Shown here: one piece after another, positions 27,877-36,700 of the stretch
How positions within the stretch are numbered: the stretch's first letter is position 1
How the letters are laid out: each line of letters starts with the position of its first letter
Assembly: GCF_011365745.1 (NCBI RefSeq)
Contig: NZ_JAAOBY010000004.1
Location: forward strand, 127,735 to 191,734
Reading direction: 5' to 3'
DNA from: Flavobacterium turcicum
Lineage (GTDB): Bacteria; Bacteroidota; Bacteroidia; Flavobacteriales; Flavobacteriaceae
Length of the DNA: 64,000 nucleotides
Position numbers and translations under genes: made by a program
Notes under the pieces: model-generated
The model's database searches: none
Told to the model about the DNA's origin: nothing
Seen by the model: the letters and a program-made list of their open reading frames with translations, nothing else

Positions 27877-29256
27877 TTATAAATAAATTTGAAGTTGTAC
27901 TACAAAGTCACCTAAAGATCCTGATCGATTGATAAGTGAAGTATATACAGGTCTAGTAGAATATTGAGCAGTAATTTTGGCGTGGTGTCCGTCTAAGAAA
28001 AAGTTAGACCCAATGTCAAATTGTGTGCTTGACTGTGCTAATGCGTCAAAATCTTTGTACGTAACTGCCCCAAAAGGTTGAATTCTTACTTTTGGTTTTA
28101 CCTCTTTGTTTGGTAATAAAAAACCAGCTTGTGTGTACCAAATGGTACCAGATCCAATAGTAGGTTGTGCGGTGCCAGCTCCAGCAATGGCTCTATTTCC
28201 TGTAAAATTAGGATCAACACTTCCAATGTTCATGATTCCTACGTTACGAAGGTAATTTGGTCCAAAATCGTAATCGTATAAAACGCTGTAGGCAGTAACC
28301 GCCATTTTCTTTTCTTTTTTTCCAACAGGTAAATCCATAAACGCATCCGCAGATAATAGCGTAATGTCGTGCTTGTTGATGGTGTTATTTACAGAAGTTC
28401 TTGTAGCATCAGGAGCGGTATAAAAACCTGCACCCAAGTTAAATACTTTTTTGGTACCCAAATAACTTCCTACTTTAAATGGTAATACATTAGCTTCTTG
28501 ATCTAAAAATTGATACTCCAAGTATCCTGCTTTAGACCATTTGGTTATGCCGCTATTGTCTACCGCAACTGCATTTGCAGCATTTGTTGTGTTTACAGGC
28601 GCAAGGTTGGTTGCATAAGGCTTGTTGTAACTTAAGCGGTACTCAAGTTTTCCGTACTTACCTTTGGCAAATAGACCTACTTGTCGTGCAAATTGATCTG
28701 AGTTTTCAATTAAAGGCCAGTTGAAAATAGGAGCATCAATAGTAAGGAAGTTGAGTGTAGATCCCATCGTCATTCTAGAAAGGCCCATATAATAATGAAG
28801 TCCAGCACCTAATGACATACTGAATTTTTTATCTTTTTCAGGAAGTACAACTGCGTATTCATTCCAAGCATCGTGAAAAAAAAGACCTGGTTTTTTACCA
28901 GCGCCGTAAGCTCCAGTTCCAGAACTACCTGCTGCGCCACCATTAGTAAAAGTTTGATTGTTAATACCAAAATGGGTTAAAATCATGTAGCGCTTTGAGA
29001 TTTGTGCGTAAGCCAAAAAACGAAGTCTTCGATTTCCGATATCGGTAGCAGTTGAGGTTGGTTCGCCATTGATCATGGTTCCTGGATTCATCTCAGAGGA
29101 GCGCATCCAAATTTGGTTCCAAGCAATCACTCGCATGAATTTAGAACCGTCTTCGTTCAGATTGAATTTCAGACCACTTCCGTATTCTGTTGAGCCTTGA
29201 GAAAAACCTTTTAGCGATAGTAAGAGTACTGCGGCTGAAAAAAATATTTTTTTCAT
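27877..29256 (-). CDS. Porin-like outer-membrane beta-barrel protein
   Basis: A 459-residue protein with a signal peptide (1-19, ending GFSQ), many alternating amphipathic strands, and an aromatic-plus-Leu terminus QIYL suited to barrel assembly. The opening FNLNEDGSKFMRVIAWNQIW is a stretch common in Bacteroidota porin-like proteins found with carboxylate genes. It probably passes small anions to the periplasm for the MHS transporter encoded 21 bp downstream. No TonB box or plug domain is seen, so it is not a TonB-dependent receptor. It is the first gene of its unit. Confidence 0.75.
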   Translation of the reverse strand: MKKIFFSAAVLLLSLKGFSQGSTEYGSGLKFNLNEDGSKFMRVIAWNQIWMRSSEMNPGTMINGEPTSTATDIGNRRLRFLAYAQISKRYMILTHFGINNQTFTNGGAAGSSGTGAYGAGKKPGLFFHDAWNEYAVVLPEKDKKFSMSLGAGLHYYMGLSRMTMGSTLNFLTIDAPIFNWPLIENSDQFARQVGLFAKGKYGKLEYRLSYNKPYATNLAPVNTTNAANAVAVDNSGITKWSKAGYLEYQFLDQEANVLPFKVGSYLGTKKVFNLGAGFYTAPDATRTSVNNTINKHDITLLSADAFMDLPVGKKEKKMAVTAYSVLYDYDFGPNYLRNVGIMNIGSVDPNFTGNRAIAGAGTAQPTIGSGTIWYTQAGFLLPNKEVKPKVRIQPFGAVTYKDFDALAQSSTQFDIGSNFFLDGHHAKITAQYSTRPVYTSLINRSGSLGDFVVQLQIYL

Positions 29257-29358
29257 AATGAGAAGGTTGGTTAGTAAATGGTTTGTTAACTGAGTACCAA
29301 ATTCTAATTTTTTCTCATTAAAAAAAATTTTAATATATATACGTGTAAAGTAGTATAG

Positions 29359-29778
29359 TTAATCTTTAAAACGTTCCCATTTTATGAGCATGAACTTATC
29401 TCCTAATTCAGTAATAATCATTCCTGCGCCAGATAATAACTCTTTGTTTTTTAGGTATTCAATTAGTTCTAAATGACTTAAAATTTTATAAGTAGGGTGG
29501 TAATTAGCGTGTGAAGGTTTTTTGATATTAAATGATTTCACCCAATTGCTTATCGTAACGTGTGATACACCTATGATTCGTTCGATTTCTCTATAGCTCA
29601 ATCCTTCCAAGTAAAGTTGTAGCGCCTTGGTAACATAATAGTCGTCAATCTTCTTGCCTAGCTTGTTGACGGTAAAAAAATAAGCGCATTTTTTGCATAA
29701 ATAGCGTTGCTTTTGGTTTACAATTCCGCTCTTTGTTATCTGATTTCCTTGACATTTTGGACAGGCTAGTAGTTCCAT
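29359..29778 (-). CDS. IS1 InsA-like zinc-ribbon/HTH protein, possibly a domesticated regulator
   Basis: A 139-residue protein. Residues 5-30 form a zinc ribbon (CPKC...CKKC), followed by a helix-turn-helix (about 45-80, EGLSYREIERIIGVSHVTISNWVK) of the kind in InsA of IS1 and IS1595-type transposases. The C-terminal 50 residues end GDKFMLIKWERFKD and contain no DDE catalytic domain. No second transposase frame, terminal inverted repeats or target duplication are visible around it. It stands 102 bp upstream of the porin gene on the same strand, so a DNA-binding regulator of the carboxylate genes is plausible. The start MELLACPKC is preferred; an upstream ATG at 29814 would add 12 residues. 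Confidence 0.72.
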   Translation of the reverse strand: MELLACPKCQGNQITKSGIVNQKQRYLCKKCAYFFTVNKLGKKIDDYYVTKALQLYLEGLSYREIERIIGVSHVTISNWVKSFNIKKPSHANYHPTYKILSHLELIEYLKNKELLSGAGMIITELGDKFMLIKWERFKD

Positions 29779-30059
29779 GTATATAAAATTTGCATAAATA
29801 TAGCAAATTAGCATGATTGTAAATTAGAATTCTCTAAAAAATAATCTAAAAATTTATACACACTGTATTTTTATTGGTTTTTTCTTGTGTAATAAGTAAA
29901 ATTGAGGTTGAAATATACACTCGGCATTAAGTAGTGGTTACTCCAGATAAGAAGAGTATTTCACTTCAAATGAAATTTAATCTTTCGGTTTGCGATAAAA
30001 AATGGAATGCTTTGAAGAGGAAAGTTTTTACGGAAGTGTTTTTTTAAAAAAGTATTAAA

Positions 30060-30092
30060 AACAAAAAACCCGAATATTTCTATTCGGGTTTT
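30060..30092 (-). terminator. Terminator of tRNA-Phe
   Basis: A 12-bp stem, AAAACCCGAATA (30065-30076) with 30081-30092 and loop TTTC, is followed on the minus strand by TTGTTTTT. It starts two bases after the tRNA 3' end. Confidence 0.85.
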
Positions 30093-30093
30093 G

Positions 30094-30166
30094 TGGTACC
30101 TCCAGGGATCGAACCAGGGACACATGGATTTTCAGTCCATTGCTCTACCATCTGAGCTAAGGTACC
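30094..30166 (-). tRNA. tRNA-Phe (anticodon GAA)
   Basis: A 73-nt tRNA. The 7-bp acceptor stem GGTACCT/AGGTACC, D arm, anticodon arm ATGGA-CTGAAAA-TCCAT with anticodon GAA at 34-36, and T loop TTCGATC are all standard. The 3' CCA is not encoded (the genome continues CAA after the discriminator A). The T stem reads CCTGG on both sides, giving one U-U mismatch at 51/63. A promoter lies 16 bp upstream and a terminator directly follows. Confidence 0.97.
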
Positions 30167-30181
30167 TCGCTATTGCGGGTG

Positions 30182-30213
30182 CAAATATAGAAGCTTTTTT
30201 AGTTTCTCCAAAA
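30182..30213 (-). promoter_or_regulatory. tRNA-Phe promoter
   Basis: On the minus strand TTTTG (30213-30209), a 19-bp spacer and TATATTTG (30189-30182) match the Bacteroidota TTTG/TAnnTTTG consensus exactly. The -7 box is 16 bp from the mature tRNA 5' end. Confidence 0.8.
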
Positions 30214-30237
30214 CATTTTTTAAAAAAAATCTATTCG

Positions 30238-30245
30238 TACCTTTG
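30238..30245 (+). promoter_or_regulatory. coaX -7 promoter element
   Basis: TACCTTTG matches TAnnTTTG exactly and lies 19 bp before the coaX ATG, giving a very short leader. No clear TTG -33 element is seen; the upstream sequence is a T/A run. It faces away from the tRNA promoter. Confidence 0.6.
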
Positions 30246-30264
30246 GCATTCTAAATTTCACAAA

Positions 30265-30996
30265 ATGATACTAGTGGTTGATGTGGGGAATTCGAGAATC
30301 AAAGCAGCTGTTTTTGAGGGAGCTACGATTTTAGAGTTTTTTGTCTTTTCGAAAAATGAAGCAAAAATAAATTTTGAAAATATTTTAAATAAATTCAAGA
30401 ATCTGCAAGATTTGGTGGTTTCTTCAGTCTCAGATCTCGAAAAAGAATTTTTTTTGACCTTCCAAGATCGAATAAACGTACACTATATTTCACGCGAGGA
30501 CGGTTTTCCTTTTCAAAATAATTATGAAACTCCTCAGACTCTAGGTTTAGACAGAATGGTGTTGGCGACAGGTGCGGTTTTAATGTACCCTGCGCAAAAC
30601 AGATTGGTTATTGATGCGGGTACTTGTATTACGTATGATTTTATTGATGCAGCTAATTGTTATTTAGGAGGTGCAATTGCGCCCGGATTGCGTTTACGTT
30701 ATGAGTCTTTGCATCATTATACGGCAAAGTTACCATTGTTGCCCACCGAAGAGCCAAAAGATTTAATTGGTGGTTCAACGCATGAAGCCATTCATTCGGG
30801 AGTTGTCAATGGTATGATTGCCGAAATTGATGGTACAATTGATGCCTATAAAAAACGGTATTCCAATTTTATAATAATTTTAACGGGTGGCGATACAGAT
30901 TTTTTGGCTAAACGATTAAAAAATACCATATTTGCCAATTCATATTTCCTGCTGGAAAGTTTGAACCAACAATTTCATTATAAAATCAAAAAATGA
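30265..30996 (+). CDS. coaX: Type III pantothenate kinase
   Basis: A 243-residue ASKHA-fold kinase that phosphorylates pantothenate in the first step of CoA synthesis. Motifs: DVGNSRIK (6-13, phosphate-binding), TLGLDRM (92-98), DAGTCITYDF (from Asp117), GGAIAPG (135-141). The frame is open further upstream but that part runs through tRNA-Phe and the -7 promoter, so the ATG at 30265 is the true start. Its stop overlaps the next start (ATGA), and it heads an envelope-linked operon ending with ppiD. Confidence 0.94.
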   Translation: MILVVDVGNSRIKAAVFEGATILEFFVFSKNEAKINFENILNKFKNLQDLVVSSVSDLEKEFFLTFQDRINVHYISREDGFPFQNNYETPQTLGLDRMVLATGAVLMYPAQNRLVIDAGTCITYDFIDAANCYLGGAIAPGLRLRYESLHHYTAKLPLLPTEEPKDLIGGSTHEAIHSGVVNGMIAEIDGTIDAYKKRYSNFIIILTGGDTDFLAKRLKNTIFANSYFLLESLNQQFHYKIKK

Positions 30997-32243
30997 TCAA
31001 AAAAATTTTAGTTAGTTTCTGTCTGCTAGTGTCTCTAGTTTCATTGGCTCAAGAGGGAACTTCTTCTCCATATTCGTTTTATGGAATAGGGGATGTGCGA
31101 TTTAGAGGAACTTTAGAATTTCGTTCTATGGGTGAAATTGCCGTCGAGCAGGACAGTATTCATATGAATTTGCAAAATCCAGCAAGTTATGCACATTTAA
31201 GATTAACCACTTTTACATTAGGTGGTACACAATACACAACTAAACTAAAGTCGGATAGCAACTCAGCGAGCGCCCGAAGAACGGCACTAGATTACTTGGC
31301 TGTAGGTTTGCCTATGGGTAAATTTGGTGTAGGTTTTGGTTTGATTCCGTACTCTTCTGTAGGGTATAAAATTAATTCGGAGTCTACAGATCCAGCTGTT
31401 AATAGTCGTCGTTTTGATGGTAAAGGCGGAATGAATAAAGTTTTTTTTGGTTTAGGGTACAAAATTACGCCAACATTTAGCATTGGTGCTGATGTGAATT
31501 ATAATTTCGGGAAAATTGAATCTAATAATTTTGAGTACGTAAATGATGTCGCTATTGGGACTCGAGAGTTGAATACTGTTGATTTGTCAGGCGTTAATTT
31601 TAATGCAGGGCTTATGTATCAACGTAAGTTAAATAAGAAATTGTCTCTTTTTAGTAGCGTGACCTATAGTTTAGAGAGTACATTAACAGCTCAAAATACA
31701 CGAAACATTGCTACTGCTTTATACAACTCTAACTTTGATTTAGCGATTGTTGATGTTTTAGATGAAGAAGTTTCCGAACGAAAATTAAAAATACCAAGCA
31801 AGTACGTTGCACAAGTTGGTATTGGTCAAGCTAGAAAATGGCTTTTTGGAGTTGGATACACAATGCAAAATGCGGGATCGTTAGCTAATAGTTACAATGC
31901 ACTTGCCAATGTATCTTATGAAAAAGCTTCGAAATATACAGTAGGTGGTTACTTTATTCCGGATTACAATTCGTTTTCAAGCTACGCAAAACGTATTGTT
32001 TACAGAGGTGGTTTCAGATACGAAAACACAGGTTTGGTAATTAATTCGCAAGCGGTTAATGATGCGGCTTTAACATTAGGAGTAGGAATGCCTTTAGGCG
32101 GAACGCTTTCTAATATTAATATTGGCTTAGAGTTTGGTCAACGTGGTACAACTAAATCAAACTTGGTACAAGAAAATTATGCTAACGTTAGCATCAGTTT
32201 TTCATTAAACGACCGTTGGTTCCAAAGACGTAAATTCGACTAA
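30993..32243 (+). CDS. Outer-membrane beta-barrel protein of unknown function
   Basis: A 416-residue protein with a signal peptide (1-20, ending LAQ) and repeated amphipathic strands typical of an outer-membrane barrel. The N-terminal stretch SSPYSFYGIGDV and the NPASYAHLR motif resemble FadL/OmpP1-type barrels of the Bacteroidota, where an NPA stretch is common. It overlaps coaX by 4 bp (ATGA), and lptC follows after 33 bp. Its location beside lptC suggests a role in the outer membrane, but the substrate is unknown. Confidence 0.78.
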   Translation: MIKKILVSFCLLVSLVSLAQEGTSSPYSFYGIGDVRFRGTLEFRSMGEIAVEQDSIHMNLQNPASYAHLRLTTFTLGGTQYTTKLKSDSNSASARRTALDYLAVGLPMGKFGVGFGLIPYSSVGYKINSESTDPAVNSRRFDGKGGMNKVFFGLGYKITPTFSIGADVNYNFGKIESNNFEYVNDVAIGTRELNTVDLSGVNFNAGLMYQRKLNKKLSLFSSVTYSLESTLTAQNTRNIATALYNSNFDLAIVDVLDEEVSERKLKIPSKYVAQVGIGQARKWLFGVGYTMQNAGSLANSYNALANVSYEKASKYTVGGYFIPDYNSFSSYAKRIVYRGGFRYENTGLVINSQAVNDAALTLGVGMPLGGTLSNINIGLEFGQRGTTKSNLVQENYANVSISFSLNDRWFQRRKFD

Positions 32244-32276
32244 TAAACTACTGTGCCCAATGGTGCAGCTTATCTT

Positions 32277-32831
32277 ATGAACTTATTTTTTAAAAATAGT
32301 AGCAAATGGGTGTTGATGAGTGCTGCTATACTCGTTATTTTTGGTTGTGAAAGTAATTTTAAAGAAGTTCAAAAAATCAACTTTTCAGAATTTGTTCCCA
32401 ATAGCGATGCTGATATGGTGGATTTAAAATACACTGACTCGGGACGAATAACGGCTGTTTTGGTAAGTAAACAAATGTTAGATTACTCTAGTGTTGATTT
32501 TCCTTTTTCTGAGTTTCCAAAGGGTATTGATGTAACTTTGTTTGATAAAAATCAAAAGAAAACTTTTATCAAGGCAGATTATGCGGTTTCGTATAAACGA
32601 ACCAACATTATTGATTTACAAGGTAAAGTAAAAATTTATACCGAGCTAGGACAAATGCTTGAAACAGAGCAGTTGTATTTTGATCAAAAAAACGAATGGT
32701 TTTTTACCGAACGCAAATTTAAATTATCAGATCCTAAAGGCGTTTCTAACGGACAAGGAATTGATTTCAGTAAGGATTTTAAAGTGATCAACTCTCAAAA
32801 AATCACTGGCGAATTAGAATCTAACGAATAA
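32277..32831 (+). CDS. lptC: LPS export protein LptC
   Basis: A 184-residue periplasmic LptC-family protein, part of the Lpt bridge moving lipopolysaccharide to the outer membrane. It starts with a hydrophobic segment ending VIFGC, so a lipoprotein form with Cys25 is possible; LptC of proteobacteria is a membrane-anchored protein instead. The beta-jellyroll core is suggested by the DADMVDLKYTDSGRI and LEGKV-like repeats (IDLQGKVKIYTELGQML, TEQLYFDQ). The ATG at 32277 is preferred to the GTG at 32253. It is followed 11 bp later by a small membrane protein gene. Confidence 0.85.
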   Translation: MNLFFKNSSKWVLMSAAILVIFGCESNFKEVQKINFSEFVPNSDADMVDLKYTDSGRITAVLVSKQMLDYSSVDFPFSEFPKGIDVTLFDKNQKKTFIKADYAVSYKRTNIIDLQGKVKIYTELGQMLETEQLYFDQKNEWFFTERKFKLSDPKGVSNGQGIDFSKDFKVINSQKITGELESNE

Positions 32832-32842
32832 AACCAACTATC

Positions 32843-33040
32843 ATGAAATATTTACAATTTACTCAATACGTATATCTTTTTTTTGCTGCCTATTTAATTT
32901 ATGATGGTATTACTAAAGTAAATGAGCCCTCTCTAGGCTCGCCATGGTTGAGTTTTATGATTGCAGCTCTTGCAGTGTTTATGTTTTTCTTCCGCAGAAA
33001 ATTTGCTCGTAAATTCGAGGATAGAAATAAAAAAGTCTAA
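32843..33040 (+). CDS. Small two-helix membrane protein
   Basis: A 65-residue protein with two hydrophobic segments (about 7-23 and 34-50) and a strongly basic C-terminal tail (FRRKFARKFEDRNKK), predicted to stay cytoplasmic. It lies between lptC (11 bp) and the CNNM/CBS gene (3 bp), so it is co-transcribed with them. Function unknown. Confidence 0.72.
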   Translation: MKYLQFTQYVYLFFAAYLIYDGITKVNEPSLGSPWLSFMIAALAVFMFFFRRKFARKFEDRNKKV

Positions 33041-33043
33041 AAA

Positions 33044-34303
33044 GTGGAGTTTGGTATTATCATATCGTGTTTAATACTAAGCGCTTTTTTTACCGGTATG
33101 GAAGCTGCTTTTGTTTCCTCTAATAAAATTTATCTTGAAATCGAAAAAAAGCAAGATAATTTCTTCTCTACCATACTAAATAAACTTACTGAAAAACCAT
33201 CTCGTTTTCTCGTGGCAATGCTAACAGGTAATGCCATTGCAATTGTTATATTTGGTATTCAGTTTAGTCATGCAATTCGATTGTATTGTGAAGAGCAACA
33301 ATTTAATTTGCCAGCGGTAGTTCTTTTTGGGCTTCAAATTGTTTTAGCTGTTTTGGTTTACGGTTGCACCGCTGGTTGGTTGCCGAAGGTCTTTTTTCAA
33401 ATATACGCCAACGCATTGATCAAGTTTTTTGCTGTTCCTGCCTATGTTTTCTACTTGTTATTTTCGCCAATAGCTTTTCTTTTAATTTATTTTTCTGATG
33501 CTATTTCTAAGTTGGTTTTTAGAAATACGCACGATGGTAGTCCTTTATTTTTTACCAAAATAGAATTAGGAGACTATATCACAGAGCAAATGAATTCGAT
33601 TGATGAGGATACTGAAATAGACACTGAAATAGTAATTTTTCAAAATGCTTTAGAGTTCTCGGGGGTCAAAGCACGAGAAGTCATGACGCCAAGAACAGAA
33701 ATTGTTGCGGTAGAGATCACCGATGATGTGTTAAAGTTATTGGATACTTTTATTAAAACTGGGTATTCTAAAATCATGGTTTTTGATGATTCACTAGATA
33801 ATTGCTTAGGTTACGTCCATTCATTTGAAATGTTTAAAAAACCAGAGTCAGTTGAATCGGTAATGATTAAAGCGGAGTTTGTTCCTGAAACGATGTTGAT
33901 TAAAGATGTGCTGAGCTTATTGACAAAAAAACGTAAAAGTATGGCAGTTGTACTTGATGAATACGGCGGTACCGCAGGAGTACTTACCATTGAGGATATT
34001 GTGGAAGAGCTTTTTGGCGAAATTGAAGACGAACACGATCTTGATGAACTCCTCATTGAGCAGGATTTAGGAAAGGGAGAATATGTCTTCTCGGCAAGAT
34101 TAGAAGTGAGTTATTTGAATCAAACGTATAAATTACAAATTCCAGAGTCGGAAGCTTACGAAACCCTTAGTGGATATCTGGTCGATTTTGTAAAGGAAAC
34201 ACCCTTAAAAAACACTGTTATTGCCATCGATAAGTTTCAATTTACCATTGTTGCAGCATCAAATAAGAAAATAGAAATCATTAAAATGAATGCCCAAGAC
34301 TGA
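33044..34303 (+). CDS. CNNM/CBS-pair membrane protein (CorC/HlyC-type, 'hemolysin' family)
   Basis: A 419-residue protein: four membrane segments of a CNNM domain (1 to about 180), a CBS pair (about 205-330, with VMTPRTEI and LDEYGGTAGVLTIEDIVEEL), then a CorC/HlyC-type domain (about 340-417). Related proteins handle magnesium or cobalt efflux. GldE of gliding flavobacteria belongs to the same family, but nothing here identifies this copy as GldE. The start is GTG at 33044, three bases after the previous stop, and puts the first helix in the normal place. Confidence 0.85.
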   Translation: MEFGIIISCLILSAFFTGMEAAFVSSNKIYLEIEKKQDNFFSTILNKLTEKPSRFLVAMLTGNAIAIVIFGIQFSHAIRLYCEEQQFNLPAVVLFGLQIVLAVLVYGCTAGWLPKVFFQIYANALIKFFAVPAYVFYLLFSPIAFLLIYFSDAISKLVFRNTHDGSPLFFTKIELGDYITEQMNSIDEDTEIDTEIVIFQNALEFSGVKAREVMTPRTEIVAVEITDDVLKLLDTFIKTGYSKIMVFDDSLDNCLGYVHSFEMFKKPESVESVMIKAEFVPETMLIKDVLSLLTKKRKSMAVVLDEYGGTAGVLTIEDIVEELFGEIEDEHDLDELLIEQDLGKGEYVFSARLEVSYLNQTYKLQIPESEAYETLSGYLVDFVKETPLKNTVIAIDKFQFTIVAASNKKIEIIKMNAQD

Positions 34304-34411
34304 TTTTTATTAGCAAAACAAAAATTCTTGTAAAATAAAACGCTACTAGTATAATTATTAATTAGATAATTGTATTTTCGCAAACTGAATATAAAAATTA
34401 ACAACAATAAA

Positions 34412-36508
34412 ATGGCAGTTTTACAAAAAATTAGACAACGTTCACTTCTCTTGATACTTGTTATCGGGTTTTGTTTATTAGCATTTATCATAGGTGATAT
34501 ATTCAATAGTGGTGGTTTCAGTAGTACATCAAAAGATGTAGGAAGCATTGATGGAAAAGATATTTCATTCGAAGATTTCAGAGTGAAAGTAAGCAACGTA
34601 GAAAAAAGCGGCCAAGGTATTACGTCTACTCAAGCTGCGAATAGAGTTTGGGAGCAAGAAGTGTCTATTGCTTTATTGACTTCTGAATTCGAAAAGTTGG
34701 GTTTAAGAGTAGGTGAAAAACATTTGTTAGAGGTGTTAAAAGCAGATCAAAACATCGGTGGAAACCCATTGTTCTTGAATGCTGCTGGAGTTTTTGATGT
34801 TGCTAAATTCAAACAATATTTCAAGTCAAATCCAGAACAAGCTCAATTCTTAAAAGATAGAGAGAAAGATGCTGATTTGAACGCAAAGTTTCAAATGTAC
34901 AACACAATGATCAAAGCTGCTGTGTACACAACTGAGAGCGAAGCAAAGTTGAAATACGAAATGGAGTCAAATAAAGTAAACTTTGCATATGTAGCAGGTT
35001 TGTACTCTACCATTAAAGATAGTGATGTAAAAATCACTGACGCCGAAATTCAAGATTTCATGGCGAAAAACAAGAAGAAATACAAAGCGGATGAGTCTCG
35101 CGAAGTGGATTATGTTTTAATAGAAGACAAGCCATCTGCAGCTGATGAAGCAGAAGTGAAATCTAAAATTAATGCGTTGTTATCAGGTAGCGTGGTGTAC
35201 AACCAAACTACTGGTAAAAATGATACTGTTGCGGGTTTCAGAACTACTAAAAATGTAGTTGATTTTGTAAACTCAAATTCTGATGTTCCTTACGACTCAA
35301 CTTATATCGCTAAGAAAGATTTACCTGCTGTAGATGCTGATAAATTATTTAACCTAGCTCCAGGTGCAGTTTACGGGCCTTATACTTTTGGTAAATACTA
35401 TTGCATTTCTAAATCTTTAGGGATGAAAGCAGGAGTAAATGCAAAAGCAAGTCATATTTTAATTGGTTACGAAGGTTCTCAAACTCCTAGCCAAAAAGAA
35501 AAAAGAACAAAAGAGGATGCAAAAGAAAAAGCAGAAGCTCTTTTAGCTCAAGTTCAGGCAAATCCTGAAAGTTTCATGATGTTGGCTTTTACTAACTCAG
35601 ATGATTCTTCAGCACAACAAGGTGGTGATTTAGGAACTTTTGGTCCTGGCCAAATGGTAAAACCATTCAATGATTTTGTTTTCGCAAATCCAATTGGAAA
35701 AATAGGTTTGGTAGAAACGCAGTTTGGTTTTCATATCATCAAAGTAACTGATAAGCAAGACGGAATTCGTTTGGCAACAGTAGCTCAAAAAATTGAGCCA
35801 TCTGAAGCTACTTCTGATAAAGTTTTCACACAAGCTACTAAATTAGAAATGGACGCTGCAGGACAAGATTTAGCTAAAGTAGCTAATGGTTTAGGTCTTA
35901 CAGTTGCACCTGCTGCAAGTGTAAAAGCAATGGACGAAAACTTTGGACCATTAGGAAACCAAAGAACTATTGTAAGATGGGCTTTTGAAAAAGGAGTAAA
36001 AGTTGGTGATGTAAAACGTTTTGAAGTTCCAAATGTAGGTCACGTAATTGCTAAATTGAAAAATATTGATAATTCTGGTTTAGTTGCTGTTTCTGTAGCA
36101 AGACCTTATGTAGAGTCTATCTTGAAAAACAAAAAGAAAGCCGAGTTGATCAAAGCTAAAATGACAGGTTCGTCTCTTGAAGCTATTGCAAAAGCAGTTG
36201 GCGGAACGGTGCAACAAGCTACTGGTATTACCCTAGAAAATGCTATGTTGCCTAATGTAGGACCAGAACCAAAAGTAGTAGGTAATGCATTTGCTCTAGC
36301 TGCAAATAAAGTATCTGCTCCTATTGAAGCGAATACAGGTGTTTACGTTGTTAAGAACACGAGTACTGTAAAAGCACCAGCTCTTAAAAACTACGCTGCT
36401 TACGTTACAAAGTTAAAAGCACAAAGTGCTGGAGATGCAAACAGAGTAGTTCCTGCTCTAAAAGCTAACGCTAAAATTGAAGATAACAGATTAGAATTTA
36501 ACTACTAG
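34412..36508 (+). CDS. ppiD: Periplasmic PpiD-like peptidyl-prolyl isomerase
   Basis: A 698-residue membrane-anchored foldase. One membrane helix (about 11-33) precedes a SurA/PpiD-like N-terminal chaperone region, a parvulin domain (about 345-440, with ASHILIG and GGDLGTFGPGQM and FGFHIIKV), and a C-terminal region resembling a second, degenerate parvulin repeat. It assists outer-membrane protein folding, which fits the neighbouring outer-membrane genes. The ATG at 34412 is used; the frame extends to a TTG 14 codons upstream. A terminator follows the stop. Confidence 0.9.
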   Translation: MAVLQKIRQRSLLLILVIGFCLLAFIIGDIFNSGGFSSTSKDVGSIDGKDISFEDFRVKVSNVEKSGQGITSTQAANRVWEQEVSIALLTSEFEKLGLRVGEKHLLEVLKADQNIGGNPLFLNAAGVFDVAKFKQYFKSNPEQAQFLKDREKDADLNAKFQMYNTMIKAAVYTTESEAKLKYEMESNKVNFAYVAGLYSTIKDSDVKITDAEIQDFMAKNKKKYKADESREVDYVLIEDKPSAADEAEVKSKINALLSGSVVYNQTTGKNDTVAGFRTTKNVVDFVNSNSDVPYDSTYIAKKDLPAVDADKLFNLAPGAVYGPYTFGKYYCISKSLGMKAGVNAKASHILIGYEGSQTPSQKEKRTKEDAKEKAEALLAQVQANPESFMMLAFTNSDDSSAQQGGDLGTFGPGQMVKPFNDFVFANPIGKIGLVETQFGFHIIKVTDKQDGIRLATVAQKIEPSEATSDKVFTQATKLEMDAAGQDLAKVANGLGLTVAPAASVKAMDENFGPLGNQRTIVRWAFEKGVKVGDVKRFEVPNVGHVIAKLKNIDNSGLVAVSVARPYVESILKNKKKAELIKAKMTGSSLEAIAKAVGGTVQQATGITLENAMLPNVGPEPKVVGNAFALAANKVSAPIEANTGVYVVKNTSTVKAPALKNYAAYVTKLKAQSAGDANRVVPALKANAKIEDNRLEFNY

Positions 36509-36526
36509 TTCAATCTTACCGAATAT

Positions 36527-36560
36527 AAAAACCCGATACTTTTTGAGTATCGGGTTTTTT
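36527..36560 (+). terminator. Terminator after ppiD
   Basis: A 14-bp stem, 36527-36540 with 36546-36559, containing ACCCGATACT, ends in a run of T. It closes the coaX-ppiD operon. Confidence 0.9.
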
Positions 36561-36700
36561 GTTTATAGTTGGTAAGGAAAACGATGATGATTTTAATAAT
36601 GATTCGTTTTATAAACTTTATATTGTTAATAAGTTTTAAATTAGCTTTTTAAGTATGTAAGAATATATCTTATTTTAGTTTAAGTTTTAAAATAAAAATT

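Noticed and set aside
29359..29814. A complete insertion sequence around the InsA-like gene
   Set aside because: No terminal inverted repeats, no target duplication and no DDE transposase frame were found nearby.
30091..30264. N-terminal extension of CoaX by 58 residues
   Set aside because: The extra frame reads through the opposite-strand tRNA-Phe and both promoters; the protein starts naturally at MILVVDVGNS.
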